The notes below the pieces were generated by a model that was not told where the DNA came from, did not search any database, and saw only the letters and a program-made list of their open reading frames with translations. 64,000 nt of DNA, taken from the NCBI RefSeq assembly GCF_009900745.1, contig NZ_WXVU01000001.1, positions 878,965-942,964 of the forward strand. Reading direction: 5' to 3'. Source of the stretch: Chryseobacterium sp. c4a (GTDB lineage Bacteria; Bacteroidota; Bacteroidia; Flavobacteriales; Weeksellaceae). Both the position numbers and the translations under genes were made by a program. Shown piece after piece: positions 28,581 through 37,975 of this stretch. The stretch's first letter is position 1. Each line of letters starts with the position of its first letter.

Positions 28581-28964
28581 ATGGCAACACCAATAGGAAG
28601 ACTTTCCGCAACAGAAAAAGCTCTTGAGGTCATCCGTGAACTTGAAGAAAAATATGGCGCATTAATGTTCTATCAGGCAGGAGGCTGCTGTGAAGGAACC
28701 CAGCCGCAATGTTTCGAAAAAGGAGGTTTTTTCCCAAGAATGAATGATGCAATGATCGGAACCATTAACGGATATGAATTCTGGATAGACCGCGATCTAT
28801 TTGAATACTGGAAGTACTCGCATTTTACATTAGACGTTACAGATGGTTTCGGGCCAGGAGGCTTCTCATTAGAAACTCCCCTAGGAAAAACATTCAAAGT
28901 ACAATACAGACTTTTTACTCCCGAAGAATATGAAAATCTGGAGCCTGTAAAAAGAAGCGAATAA
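28581..28964 (+). CDS. DUF779 protein linked to aldehyde dehydrogenase
   Basis: A 127-residue cytosolic protein recognised as DUF779 from YQAGGCCEGTQPQC and the GYEFWIDRDLFEYW segment. Genes of this family repeatedly neighbour AldB/ExaC-type aldehyde dehydrogenases, as here. Several cysteines (about residues 34, 35, 41) could bind metal or a thiol-reactive substrate, but its activity is not established. It lies 376 bases from the dehydrogenase with a terminator between, so it may have its own promoter. It converges with the symporter gene, leaving 20 bases between stops. Confidence 0.85.
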   Translation: MATPIGRLSATEKALEVIRELEEKYGALMFYQAGGCCEGTQPQCFEKGGFFPRMNDAMIGTINGYEFWIDRDLFEYWKYSHFTLDVTDGFGPGGFSLETPLGKTFKVQYRLFTPEEYENLEPVKRSE

Positions 28965-28984
28965 ACGTTAAAAATTTAGTAAAA

Positions 28985-30184
28985 TCAGTCCTTTACAAAC
29001 CGACTGACAAACATGGCAGCGACCACATCTCCCACAGAGTTGAGAACTGTAGCCAAAGGATCAACCAGGGTTCCGATAATCATTACAGCAGGAATAGCTT
29101 CCTGAGGTAATTTATACACTGAGATCATCAGCATTTCTCCAATATAACCCCCATTCGGGATTCCTCCAGCTACAATACTTACAAAAACCGTGATTCCTAG
29201 AGCTAATAATAAATTGGCAGGATCAAAAAAGTCTTTACCAATAATTAAAAAGGCTACATAGATTTTGATAATAGAGGACATGGAAGATCCATTTTTATGC
29301 AATGTAGTTCCAATAGGAATCACCAGATTGGCAATCGAATTGGGAATTCCGATTTTGGATGCTGCTTGTAGGTTGGCAGGCATTGTAGCAAAGCTGCTGC
29401 AGGTACTTATAGCAGTAAGAGTAGGGTAGATAGCATTAGTCCAGAAACTTTTTACACCTTTCTGCCCGCTTGCCATAAATGCATAGATGGAAAAGAAAAC
29501 AAGGAAATAGATAATTCCGGCAACATAATATAACCCTAAAGGTTTAGCATAAAATCCAAAAAGTTGTGGCCCTAATGTCGCTACCTGATAAGCAAAATAA
29601 GCTCCTAAACCAATAGGTGCCATTTTCATCACCAGTAAAAGAAGTTCTTTCATCACTTCATATCCTGAAGCAATAAATACCCTGAAAGGCTGTCCTGCTT
29701 CTCCTGTTTTTCTGGCAGCAAATCCCGTCATAAAAGCAAAAATAAGCAGTGCCAACATATTCTGTCTGGAAAAAAGTGCTGTAAATTCTCCTACTGTAAA
29801 GAAACTTACAATCCTATTTCCCCAGCTTTCATCATTCGCAGCCTCTGTTACCATTTCAGAACTCCCTGAAACCCCTGAAACCGGAAATAAATACACCGCA
29901 CAAATCGTAAAAATAGCAGCTGTCAGAATGAAAAACAGAAAGGTAAGAGCCATTATCAGAATGATCTTTCCAAATTTTGATTGCTGCTCCAAAGAGGCAA
30001 TAGAATTAGATACAGCAAAGAATACCAGAGGAACTACACTTACAAAGAGAAGATTCAGGAAGATATCCCCCAAAGGCTTAATGTATTCCACAAAACCCGG
30101 TGCAACAATTCCTATAATGCTTCCGATTGTGATTCCCAGGAGTAAAAATATGATCCCGGAATAGTTTTTCAGTACCTCTTTCAT
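28985..30184 (-). CDS. Dicarboxylate/amino acid:cation symporter
   Basis: Inner-membrane sodium- or proton-coupled carrier of the DAACS family (GltP/DctA type) for C4-dicarboxylates or acidic amino acids. The 399 residues contain about eight hydrophobic segments and the two re-entrant hairpins. Family motifs include ATMPAN in the serine-rich segment STCSSFATMPAN (about 260-275), and NLVIPIGTTLHKNGSS. The ending DPLATVLNSVGDVVAAMFVSRFV is characteristic. Substrate specificity cannot be set from sequence by eye. Confidence 0.9.
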   Translation of the reverse strand: MKEVLKNYSGIIFLLLGITIGSIIGIVAPGFVEYIKPLGDIFLNLLFVSVVPLVFFAVSNSIASLEQQSKFGKIILIMALTFLFFILTAAIFTICAVYLFPVSGVSGSSEMVTEAANDESWGNRIVSFFTVGEFTALFSRQNMLALLIFAFMTGFAARKTGEAGQPFRVFIASGYEVMKELLLLVMKMAPIGLGAYFAYQVATLGPQLFGFYAKPLGLYYVAGIIYFLVFFSIYAFMASGQKGVKSFWTNAIYPTLTAISTCSSFATMPANLQAASKIGIPNSIANLVIPIGTTLHKNGSSMSSIIKIYVAFLIIGKDFFDPANLLLALGITVFVSIVAGGIPNGGYIGEMLMISVYKLPQEAIPAVMIIGTLVDPLATVLNSVGDVVAAMFVSRFVKD

Positions 30185-30253
30185 GTGGTGGTTTTTATCA
30201 AAGATAAGTTTATTTTTAACACTCTGCTATGCAATTTTCAGACCTAAATTTCA

Positions 30254-30261
30254 TAAATTTG
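30254..30261 (+). promoter_or_regulatory. -7 box of the dnaJ-like/cbpM operon
   Basis: TAAATTTG matches TAnnTTTG and lies 17 bases before the ATG at 30278. No clear -33 TTTG was found. Confidence 0.4.
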
Positions 30262-30277
30262 AGTAAACATCGTTTTT

Positions 30278-31195
30278 ATGGCTTATATAGATTATTATAA
30301 AATTTTAGGTGTAGATAAAAGCGCAACTCAAGATGATATCAAAAAGGCTTATCGGAAATTGGCCAGAAAGCTGCATCCGGATCTTAATCCCGATGATAAA
30401 GAGTCTGAAAGAAAATTCAAAGAGCTGAACGAAGCCAATGAAGTGCTCAGTAATGCCGAAAATCGTGCGAAATATGATAAGTATGGAGAACATTGGAAGC
30501 ATGGTGATGAATATGAAAAAGCTCAGCAACAACAGCAACAACAAAGACAATATCAGCAACAAGATTACGGTGGCGGTTTCTCTGGAGCTGATTTTGGCGA
30601 AGGAGAAGATTTTTCCGATTTCTTCCAAAATATGTTTGGCGGGACAGGAGGTTTTGGTAAAAGTTCAAGAGGAAGAGCTTCAGGAAAGTTTAAAGGTCAG
30701 GATGTACAGGCAGAACTGAACCTGAATTTAAGAGATGCAGCGATCACTCATCCGCAAACTTTTGAAATTAATGGAAAGAAAGTAAGAATCACCATTCCTG
30801 CCGGGGTGTATGATGGTCAAAAAATCAAATTAAAAGGGCATGGAAATCCGGGCGTAAATGGAGGCCCAAGCGGTGATCTTTACATTACTTTTAATATTCC
30901 TGTTGATCCTGATTTCGAAAGAATAGGGGATGATCTTAAAACAAAAGTTTCTATTGATTTGTATACTGCTGTTTTAGGAGGAGATGTAAAAGTGAATACA
31001 CTGAATGGAAGTGTCAATCTTAAAGTGAAACCGGAAACTCAAAGCGGGTTAACCGTAAGACTAAAAGGAAAAGGTTTTCCTGTGTATAAGAAAGATGGAG
31101 AACATGGCGATCTTTTTGTAACCTACGAAGTGAAACTGCCTACCAACCTTACCGAAAAGCAGAAAGAACTTTTTGAACAACTTAAAAATTCCTAG
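30278..31195 (+). CDS. DnaJ-family co-chaperone, CbpA type
   Basis: Stimulates Hsp70 (DnaK) ATPase in the cytosol. The J domain covers residues 1-70 with the HPD tripeptide at 33-35. A glutamine-rich stretch (about 87-100) and a Gly/Phe linker follow, then two C-terminal peptide-binding beta domains (about 150-300). The cysteine-rich zinc domain of true DnaJ is missing, so it is CbpA-like. The cbpM gene starts three bases after its stop, the classical cbpA-cbpM pairing. Confidence 0.93.
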   Translation: MAYIDYYKILGVDKSATQDDIKKAYRKLARKLHPDLNPDDKESERKFKELNEANEVLSNAENRAKYDKYGEHWKHGDEYEKAQQQQQQQRQYQQQDYGGGFSGADFGEGEDFSDFFQNMFGGTGGFGKSSRGRASGKFKGQDVQAELNLNLRDAAITHPQTFEINGKKVRITIPAGVYDGQKIKLKGHGNPGVNGGPSGDLYITFNIPVDPDFERIGDDLKTKVSIDLYTAVLGGDVKVNTLNGSVNLKVKPETQSGLTVRLKGKGFPVYKKDGEHGDLFVTYEVKLPTNLTEKQKELFEQLKNS

Positions 31196-31198
31196 GCT

Positions 31199-31501
31199 AT
31201 GAGTGAAAGAATATCACGAGAAGAACTCGTAAGAATATACAATATCGAAATCACTTTTTTTGATGACCTTGTAGAATATGGTCTGCTGAATATACAGATT
31301 GAAAATGAGACTCATTATTTGATGTATGAAGATCTGCCGGATCTGGAAAAATTTGCCAACTGGCATTATGATCTTGAAATCAACCTTCCGGGGTTGGAAG
31401 TCATCCATAATATGCTGAAAAAATTAGAGGCTTTAAAACGTAGAAACCGGGAGCTGATGAATAAACTTTCTGCGATCAGTGATCAATATGAAGATATTTA
31501 G
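31199..31501 (+). CDS. cbpM: Chaperone modulator CbpM-like, MerR-type fold
   Basis: A 100-residue protein with a MerR-like N-terminus (ISREELVRIYNIEITFFDDLVEYGLL) and a C-terminal helix. In E. coli CbpM binds the J domain of CbpA and inhibits it; position directly behind the J-domain gene supports the same role here. It starts three bases after that gene, in the same operon. Confidence 0.8.
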   Translation: MSERISREELVRIYNIEITFFDDLVEYGLLNIQIENETHYLMYEDLPDLEKFANWHYDLEINLPGLEVIHNMLKKLEALKRRNRELMNKLSAISDQYEDI

Positions 31502-31536
31502 CTTAGTTTTGTAGCTTTTTAAAGCAACTGTGTATT

Positions 31537-32064
31537 ATGAGCGAGGAAAAGGTAATTACATTAAAACCTGAGAGAAAGAATTTTGAAGATATTTATTTTA
31601 GTGGGAATCAGAATAGCCTGCTGTTTTCTCCTACCACTAAAAGTAAAACAATAACGACGATTGCTGCTGCTGTTATTTTACTGATTGCATTTCTTTTGAA
31701 AGATAACTTCAGTAAAGAGAGCCAAGGTATTTTATATTTTTTTAGCTTTATTTTGTTGCTTTGTGCTGTTTACTTGTCTGTAAGCGTTAATAAAGTTTCA
31801 AGATGGAAAAAACAGGTGAATCGTTATCTGAATACACTCGAAAAGTGTAAGGTGTATGAAATCAGATTCGATCAGAATTTTTTTACAGTCAATATTGATG
31901 GTGAAAAAGAAACCAGCGAATGGAAAGACTTTACTTTTTTTGACAGTCATCACGATTTCATTTCTCTTGAAGGAAAATATAATTATATGTTTCCCAGAAA
32001 ATCAATGAGCGAAAGAGACTATTCTTTACTCAAAACTATTTTAAAAGATCATATTCAATCATAA
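31537..32064 (+). CDS. YcxB-like membrane protein
   Basis: A 175-residue protein with two adjacent membrane segments (about 40-55 and 62-80) and a cytosolic beta-rich tail containing SEWKDFTFFDSHHDFISL and MFPRKSMSE. This is the pattern of YcxB-type C-terminal domains. It lies 35 bases after cbpM and may be in the same operon. No function is established for the family. Confidence 0.7.
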   Translation: MSEEKVITLKPERKNFEDIYFSGNQNSLLFSPTTKSKTITTIAAAVILLIAFLLKDNFSKESQGILYFFSFILLLCAVYLSVSVNKVSRWKKQVNRYLNTLEKCKVYEIRFDQNFFTVNIDGEKETSEWKDFTFFDSHHDFISLEGKYNYMFPRKSMSERDYSLLKTILKDHIQS

Positions 32065-32096
32065 AAAAAAATCAGAGCAAAATGCTCTGATTTTTT
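32063..32096. terminator. Bidirectional terminator
   Basis: ATCAGAGCA pairs with TGCTCTGAT around three A, with A-tracts before and T-tracts after. It can serve the YcxB-like gene (plus) and the converging cysteine-synthase gene (minus). Confidence 0.75.
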
Positions 32097-32119
32097 GTTT
32101 TATAGTGTTGTATTCTTGC

Positions 32120-33103
32120 TTAGTCCAGCCAACCCATTTCCTTCATCCACTCATCATTGTAGATCTTTCCTACATATCTTGAACCATGGTCATGAAGTAA
32201 TACTACGATAACATCATCTTTCGTAAACTGATCTTTCATCTGTACCAATGATGCAATAGCACTTCCTGCAGAATATCCACAGAAAATTCCTTCTTCTTTA
32301 GCTAGTTTTCTTGCATAGATCGCTCCGTCTTTGTCAGTCACTTTCTCAAAGTGATCAATAACAGACATGTCATAGTTTTCCGGAATGATATCTTCACCAA
32401 TTCCTTCCGTAATATAGGTATAAGCGTGATCGTAGTGTAATTCTCCGGTTTCGTGGAATTCTTTAAGAATAGAACCGTAAGTATCCACTCCGATTACTTT
32501 AATATTTTTATTTTTTTCTTTGAAAAATGTTCCACATCCTGTAATGGTACCTCCTGTTCCTGCTCCTGCTACAAAGTGAGTCAGTTGTCCTTCAGTCTGT
32601 TCCCAGATCTCAGGTGCAGTAGACTCATAGTGAGCTGTTCTGTTGGATAAATTGTCATATTGGTTTACATACCATCCGTTCTCTGTTTCCTTAGCCAGCC
32701 TTTTAGATACTGAGTAATAAGAACGTGGGTCTGTAGGTTTTACATCGGTAGGGCAAACAATTACCTCTGCTCCTACAGCACGAAGGATATCGCACTTTTC
32801 TTTAGATTGCTTGGAATTGGTCACGAAAATACATTTGTAACCTTTGATGATTGCAGCCAGTGCTAATCCCATTCCTGTATTTCCTGAAGTTCCTTCAATG
32901 ATGGTTCCTCCAGGTTTTAATCTGCCGTCTTTTTCGGCATCTTCGATCATTTTAAGAGCCATTCTGTCCTTCACAGAGTTTCCAGGGTTGAATGTCTCTA
33001 CTTTTGCTAAAACTAATGCTGGAAAATCTTCACCCAGGACATTGTTAAGTTTTACCAATGGTGTGTTTCCTATAGTTTCAAGGATATTTTTTGCGTATTT
33101 CAT
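32120..33103 (-). CDS. PLP-dependent cysteine synthase / cystathionine beta-synthase family enzyme
   Basis: Fold-type II pyridoxal-phosphate enzyme that joins serine or O-acetylserine with sulfide or homocysteine. PLP would bind K45 in NPGNSVKDRMA. The phosphate and substrate loops are EGTSGNTGMGLA (about 69-80) and GAGTGGTITG. The C-terminal part RYVGKIYNDEWMKEMGWL resembles the catalytic domain of cystathionine beta-synthase more than CysK. At 327 residues it lacks CBS regulatory domains. Whether it makes cysteine or cystathionine is unresolved. Confidence 0.88.
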   Translation of the reverse strand: MKYAKNILETIGNTPLVKLNNVLGEDFPALVLAKVETFNPGNSVKDRMALKMIEDAEKDGRLKPGGTIIEGTSGNTGMGLALAAIIKGYKCIFVTNSKQSKEKCDILRAVGAEVIVCPTDVKPTDPRSYYSVSKRLAKETENGWYVNQYDNLSNRTAHYESTAPEIWEQTEGQLTHFVAGAGTGGTITGCGTFFKEKNKNIKVIGVDTYGSILKEFHETGELHYDHAYTYITEGIGEDIIPENYDMSVIDHFEKVTDKDGAIYARKLAKEEGIFCGYSAGSAIASLVQMKDQFTKDDVIVVLLHDHGSRYVGKIYNDEWMKEMGWLD

Positions 33104-33122
33104 AAATGTTTTATAAGCGCTG

Positions 33123-33130
33123 CAAAGATA
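33123..33130 (-). promoter_or_regulatory. -7 box of the cysteine-synthase-family gene
   Basis: Read on the minus strand it is TATCTTTG, matching TAnnTTTG, followed by GCAGCG and about 20 bases upstream of the start at 33103. Confidence 0.45.
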
Positions 33131-33221
33131 AGGCTTTTAAAATTATCTATACTGAGATCGTGCGCGATTAAAGCTTAAAAGCAGATGATTCAAAGTTTGA
33201 TTTTTAAACCGTATACTAAGG

Positions 33222-34451
33222 TTAGTTATACTTAATGGCCTTCACTGGAGAAATCTTACTGATCAGATAACTCGGAATAATTAAAGCAAGAGCAGATATC
33301 GCTAAAATTCCTAACGAAATGGAAGCAATAGCAATCGGATTAAGATCTACCGGAACTGTACTTACGTAATAATTTTCAGGATTAAGTTTAATAACTCCAA
33401 AGAATTTTTGAATAAGAATTAATCCTAACCCGATGGCATTTCCGTATAGAAGACCAGGAATCATAATGATAAGGGTATAGTTGATAAAAGTTGCTCTGAT
33501 CTGTGCATTGCTGGCTCCTAAAGTTTTAAGCAAACCGATGGAGTTTGTTCTTTCAATGATAAGGATCAGAAGAACCATAATGATATTAATAACCACTACA
33601 ATCAGCATGATGATAATGATGAGAGCAATATTGGTATCAAAGATACTGATCCAGTCTGTAATTTGTGGGAATTTCTCAGTGGCTTTTTCAGCATAGTTTT
33701 TATAACCGATCAGTTTTTCAATTTCTGGAAAATCTTTGTCTATATCATTTACATTCTTCAAGAAAATATCAATTCCACCGATCTCATCAGGTTTCATATC
33801 CTGAATTTTTCTTGCATGATTAATTCCGCCAATCACAAATTGTTCATCAATGAGCTTGATATCTGTTCTATAAATTCCAATAATTTTAAATTTACGGTAA
33901 AGAGGCTTTTGATCTGCTTTTAAGAAAACAGTAACGATACTATCATTGACTTTAAGGTGAAGGTCATTCGCTATTTTTTGGGAAACGGCAACATCATTGT
34001 TAAAGCCTACTTCTGTTACTTTAGGAGTAGTTCCGGCAATAAGGAATTTTTTAAACCTTAAACTGTCAAAATCTTTTCCTATTCCTTTAAATATAATACC
34101 TGCAAAATTATGTTCATTACGCATAATGCCGGTAACCGTTACATACTTTTGGATGCTTTCTACATCTGGAAGTTCTTTAATTTTAGCAACATTCAACCCT
34201 TGGTTATCCAAAACGGAAGTGTTATAGGAAGAATTGGATCGGGTAGATCTTACAGTGATATGTCCACTGAAATCTGCCAGTCTCTCCTTAATAGCTTTTT
34301 TAGAACCGAATCCGGTGGCTACGGTAATTAGGGAAACAATGATTCCCAATGCTACGGAAAGCCTGCCAATGAAGATAATAACCCTTGAAAGGTTATTTTT
34401 GTTATCTTTGGAAAATGCTATTTTTCTAGAGAAATATAAAGGAAACTTCAA
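33222..34451 (-). CDS. FtsX/LolE-type ABC transporter permease
   Basis: Inner-membrane permease of the MacB/LolCE type. It has an N-terminal membrane helix (about 27-50, VIIFIGRLSVALGIIVSLI), a long periplasmic domain (about 55-270), and three C-terminal helices ending with ISPVKAIKYN, the family's terminal motif. I place the start at a TTG at 34451 (reading LKFPLYFSRKIAFSK), because the extra residues from an upstream start at 34520 lie inside the divergent gene and are Lys-rich. No ATP-binding subunit adjoins it. Lipoprotein release or extrusion is the likely process. Confidence 0.82.
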   Translation of the reverse strand: MKFPLYFSRKIAFSKDNKNNLSRVIIFIGRLSVALGIIVSLITVATGFGSKKAIKERLADFSGHITVRSTRSNSSYNTSVLDNQGLNVAKIKELPDVESIQKYVTVTGIMRNEHNFAGIIFKGIGKDFDSLRFKKFLIAGTTPKVTEVGFNNDVAVSQKIANDLHLKVNDSIVTVFLKADQKPLYRKFKIIGIYRTDIKLIDEQFVIGGINHARKIQDMKPDEIGGIDIFLKNVNDIDKDFPEIEKLIGYKNYAEKATEKFPQITDWISIFDTNIALIIIIMLIVVVINIIMVLLILIIERTNSIGLLKTLGASNAQIRATFINYTLIIMIPGLLYGNAIGLGLILIQKFFGVIKLNPENYYVSTVPVDLNPIAIASISLGILAISALALIIPSYLISKISPVKAIKYN

Positions 34452-34455
34452 GCTT

Positions 34456-35652
34456 ATGAATTTAGATTTCAAAATTAAAAATTTACTTCTGATTTGCCTA
34501 ATTTTTTTAGGAGTATTCAACCAATATTATTCCCAAACTCAAGTTCAAACGGATTTTAAAACAGGTGCAGACCAACCTGAGCTTTATTTACCTTTATTAA
34601 AAAATAAAACGATTGGTATTGTAACCAATCAGACCGGATTAATGAGTGATAGAACACATTTGGTAGATTTTTTAGTGAAAAATGGAGTAAACATCAAGGC
34701 TATTTTTGCCCCTGAACATGGTTTTAGAGGAGATGCTGATGCAGGAGCAAAAGTGAAAAATGGAATAGATGTAAAGACTGGAATTCCCATTATTTCTTTG
34801 TATGCGAGCAATAAAAAACCAAAACCAGAACAATTAGCAGGAATTGACCTTGTAGTTTTTGATATTCAGGATGTAGGAGTAAGATTCTATACTTATATTT
34901 CTACTTTAACTTATCTTATGGAAGCTGGTGCTGAAAATAATGTTGAAGTAATGGTTCTGGATCGTCCCAATCCACATGATGGATATACTGATGGCCCGGT
35001 TTTGAAAAAGAAATGGGCAAGTTTCGTAGGAATGCATGAAGTTCCGGTAGTGTATGGATTAACGATTGGTGAGTATGGAAAAATGGTAAATGGAGAAAAA
35101 TGGCTGAAAAATGGAGTTCAGGCGAAATATACTTTGATCCCAATGAAGAATTACCATAAAAAACAACGTTACCCGATATTGGATAAGCCATCACCCAATC
35201 TACCTAATGATAAAGCGATTAATTTATATCCAAGTTTGTGTTTTTTTGAAGGAACTCAGGTTTCTGTAGGAAGAGGTACAGATCAGCCTTTTCAGATATA
35301 TGGCTCGCCATGGACTGAAAGTTTGCCTTATCAGTTTACTCCTAAGCCAAGTTATGGTGCTAAAGATCCATTCCTGAATGGGAAGTTATGTTATGGCGAA
35401 GATTTGTCTAATTATCCTAAGGATTTAAGAGAACTGAACCTTGAATGGGTTATCAAAGCTTATCAAAACTACAAAAATCCTCAGTTGGATTTCTTTTTGA
35501 AGAACTTATGGTTTGATACTCTTTCGGGAACGGATGAGTTCAGAAAGCAGATTATTGCAGGAAAATCAATTCCGGAAATTAAAGCTTCATGGAAAAAGGG
35601 TCTTGAAGATTTTGAAAAGATAAGAACGCAGTACGTCGTGTATGAAGATTAA
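34456..35652 (+). CDS. DUF1343 protein (secreted)
   Basis: A 398-residue protein with a Sec signal peptide (ending near QYYSQ, residue 25) and a DUF1343 domain over the whole remainder. Recognisable segments are IGIVTNQTG, IFAPEHGFRG, DIQDVGVRFYTYI, DRPNPHDG and SVGRGTDQPFQIYGSPW. The family is related to NamZ-type exo-beta-N-acetylmuramidases, so cell-wall fragment hydrolysis is likely (inference from family). An upstream in-frame start at 34234 is rejected because the signal peptide starts at 34456. Its start is only four bases from that of the divergent permease. Confidence 0.88.
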   Translation: MNLDFKIKNLLLICLIFLGVFNQYYSQTQVQTDFKTGADQPELYLPLLKNKTIGIVTNQTGLMSDRTHLVDFLVKNGVNIKAIFAPEHGFRGDADAGAKVKNGIDVKTGIPIISLYASNKKPKPEQLAGIDLVVFDIQDVGVRFYTYISTLTYLMEAGAENNVEVMVLDRPNPHDGYTDGPVLKKKWASFVGMHEVPVVYGLTIGEYGKMVNGEKWLKNGVQAKYTLIPMKNYHKKQRYPILDKPSPNLPNDKAINLYPSLCFFEGTQVSVGRGTDQPFQIYGSPWTESLPYQFTPKPSYGAKDPFLNGKLCYGEDLSNYPKDLRELNLEWVIKAYQNYKNPQLDFFLKNLWFDTLSGTDEFRKQIIAGKSIPEIKASWKKGLEDFEKIRTQYVVYED

Positions 35653-35794
35653 TAAAGGGCTGGAGGTTTTGAGGCGGGAAGCTGGAAGTTATGAAGGTCA
35701 AAAAAGATGACTTATATTCTTTTTAAAAATCATCGAGTGGTAGTACGACTGTAAGTAACTTCAAGCCTTGTATTTCCCAACTTCCAACCTTTAA
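35653..35794. repeat. Imperfect purine/pyrimidine inverted repeat
   Basis: Directly after the DUF1343 stop is a GGAAGCTGGAAGTT-type purine run (about 35679-35692), matched by a pyrimidine run TTTCCCAACTTCCAACC about 80 bases later. A similar purine/pyrimidine pair follows the LytTR gene near 50000. It may act as a transcript end or be a low-complexity dispersed repeat. Confidence 0.4.
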
Positions 35795-36001
35795 CTAATC
35801 AAAATTTTGAGGCGGATTTTTATCGTTTTTACCCTTATTTAATATAAAGAGTCCGATTGTTAAGCCGACTACACCTGCAAAAGCAGTTAATAAAGCTCTT
35901 TGTAATTTGTCTGGAAGATCATTTCCAAGATAATTCATTAAAAAAAGGATCACAAAAGTGATCACTGAAATGATAATATGATTTTTTCCGAATGGTTTCA
36001 T
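35795..36001 (-). CDS. Small two-helix membrane protein
   Basis: A 68-residue protein with two hydrophobic segments (about 8-24 and 38-55) and a polar, asparagine-rich end. It is the last gene of a three-gene minus-strand run with the DUF3575 and thioredoxin-like genes; the spacing to DUF3575 is four bases. No known family is recognised. Confidence 0.65.
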   Translation of the reverse strand: MKPFGKNHIIISVITFVILFLMNYLGNDLPDKLQRALLTAFAGVVGLTIGLFILNKGKNDKNPPQNFD

Positions 36002-36005
36002 TGTA

Positions 36006-36638
36006 TTATTTAAATTTATAGGAGATCATGACTCCCCCTCGGTAAGGCATAATTTCACCGCTTTTATTTAATTTTTCTGCATCATCATAGCGTTTTCCTG
36101 TAGTTCTGTCGTACCCTTTATAAAAACCTTGAGAAGTTCCAATGGTAGCATAAAGGTCAAGATTCCATCTTTCAGATAATTGAAATTGATACCCTCCTGT
36201 AACTCCCAACATGATAGCAAAACCTCTTTGATAGAGATTAGAGATCACAAATGAATCTCCATTGTCTGATGTAGAAATAGCGTTACTATTCCAATAGTTC
36301 CATTTCTGTGCATTATAAGCCGCAAAAGAAATGTTGGCACCTAGATACCAATGTTTAAAAGCTTCTTTGAAATAATATCTTCCCTCAGCAGAAACAGAGT
36401 AAATCTGTAATTCGTGTCCTGCAAAAGACTTCCATGGGGAGATAAATACATCTCCCTGAAGGGTATATTTAGGGCTAATCTGTTTTTCTATACCCAAATT
36501 CAAAATCCCTATTGGTAAAAAAAGAGCATTACCTTTTACATATAAACTTTTCTCTTCGCTTTGTTCCTGTTCCTGAGCTTTTATAGAGCCTATACTCAGA
36601 AATACCAAAGCTGCCATTAATACTCTGTATTTCATCAA
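36006..36638 (-). CDS. DUF3575 outer-membrane beta-barrel-like protein
   Basis: A 210-residue secreted protein with a signal peptide (MMKYRVLMAALVFLSIGSIKAQ). Beta strands typical of DUF3575 follow: NALFLPIGILNLGIEKQIS, YSVSAEGRYYFKE, GVTGGYQFQLSERWNLDLYATIG, ending ISYKFK. Aromatic ends of strands suggest a small outer-membrane barrel. It sits five bases downstream of the thioredoxin-like gene in the same operon. Role unknown. Confidence 0.8.
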   Translation of the reverse strand: MMKYRVLMAALVFLSIGSIKAQEQEQSEEKSLYVKGNALFLPIGILNLGIEKQISPKYTLQGDVFISPWKSFAGHELQIYSVSAEGRYYFKEAFKHWYLGANISFAAYNAQKWNYWNSNAISTSDNGDSFVISNLYQRGFAIMLGVTGGYQFQLSERWNLDLYATIGTSQGFYKGYDRTTGKRYDDAEKLNKSGEIMPYRGGVMISYKFK

Positions 36639-36643
36639 TATGT

Positions 36644-37819
36644 TTATTTTATTTGTTGTAATAATTCCTCTGCTAGCTTAGAGTCTCTATTAGCCTGAAC
36701 TGCCATGTTTTTAGACATTTCAACATAATTTTTTGCCATTTCTTTATTTCCGGTTAAGAAGTAAAGTTTACCAAGGATATAGGTGTTTTCAGAGTTTTCA
36801 CCTCTCATCACAGACTTTTCAGCCCATTCAGTTGCTTTCTTTAGTGAAGATGGCGTTTTTACATGATCTACAAATACCCATGCTGCTCTTAAAAGCTCAT
36901 CAGGATTAAATTTTTCTGCGTCTTTATAGTAATCCAAAGCTGCTTTTTCATATTCCGGAAAATTGGCACTTCGCTCATAATAGTTCAGCTTAATTTGATT
37001 GAGTTTTGTTGTTGCCACTTGTTTTCCTACTAATGGTTCTGCCATTTTCATGAAGTACTCATCGTTGACCTTTTTACTTTTGTCATCAATAGCTTGTTCC
37101 ATAATTTTTGATAACTTTAGCTGAGCGTCAAACTCATTGTAGGTTTCTTCAGGAAGGAATTTTATAATCTCAGCTTTTCTCGAAGCAAAAGCTTTATAAT
37201 TAGAATCTTCTGTTGATTTTAAGAAAAATAGCATTAGTCCTATTTCATCCTTTGTAAGAGGTTCGGATGCTTTTTTATTTTCAAAATATCTTTCAGATGC
37301 TTTTTTAGCGAACTCATAATCAGTATCAGAGTTAAGTTTCATAATATTAATCAGAAACTCAGGATCTTTTTCCCCATTAGCAAATCTTTCTTTGAGGGAT
37401 CCTTTTTTACTGCCTTGTGAATTGATATCCTGAGCCATAGCTACAAACATACTTTCTTCCATGTAGCCTGTGTTTCTGGAAACAAGCTCACCTTCACCGT
37501 TCAGGAAAAGGTAAGTAGGGTAAGAGCGTACCCCAAATTTAGAAGCAAGATCTCTACCTTCTCCTTTTTCCATGTCAAATCTTGCATTGATGAAGTTGGT
37601 ATTGAAATATTCTCTCACGGATTTCTGAGGAAAAACATTTTTTTCCATCATTTTGCAAGGGCCACACCAGGAAGCGTAAGCATCAATGAAAACCAATTTC
37701 TTTTCTTTTTTGGCTTTGGCTATAATTTCTTTAAATGGCAGTTCCTGAAACTGTATACTCTCCTGAGCGGAGATGACAATAGAGCAAAAAATAGATATCC
37801 CGGAGATGATCTTCTTCAT
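36644..37819 (-). CDS. Secreted thioredoxin-family protein with helical C-terminus
   Basis: Periplasmic thiol-disulfide protein. From the ATG at 37819 it has 391 residues with a signal peptide (MKKIISGISIFCSIVISAQ). A thioredoxin domain spans about 20-145 with the redox motif WCGPC (C52, C55) and cis-proline in VRSYPT. The remaining 240 residues are TPR-like helices. The thioredoxin-plus-helical layout is common in Bacteroidota. Redox or maturation of envelope proteins is probable. The in-frame start at 37858 is less likely because it precedes the signal peptide by 13 residues. Confidence 0.87.
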   Translation of the reverse strand: MKKIISGISIFCSIVISAQESIQFQELPFKEIIAKAKKEKKLVFIDAYASWCGPCKMMEKNVFPQKSVREYFNTNFINARFDMEKGEGRDLASKFGVRSYPTYLFLNGEGELVSRNTGYMEESMFVAMAQDINSQGSKKGSLKERFANGEKDPEFLINIMKLNSDTDYEFAKKASERYFENKKASEPLTKDEIGLMLFFLKSTEDSNYKAFASRKAEIIKFLPEETYNEFDAQLKLSKIMEQAIDDKSKKVNDEYFMKMAEPLVGKQVATTKLNQIKLNYYERSANFPEYEKAALDYYKDAEKFNPDELLRAAWVFVDHVKTPSSLKKATEWAEKSVMRGENSENTYILGKLYFLTGNKEMAKNYVEMSKNMAVQANRDSKLAEELLQQIK

Positions 37820-37975
37820 TTTCAAATAAGATTTGTAGCGAAGATAAATAATTTTCAAAATATAAAGGATGCATTCCGAAGGTTGAATCGTTATATTAAC
37901 TAATTTTAAGACTTACCCCTTTTTGATTATAATTTTTTAAACTCATGAAAAATGATCCTATTTAGAATAGGGGGA

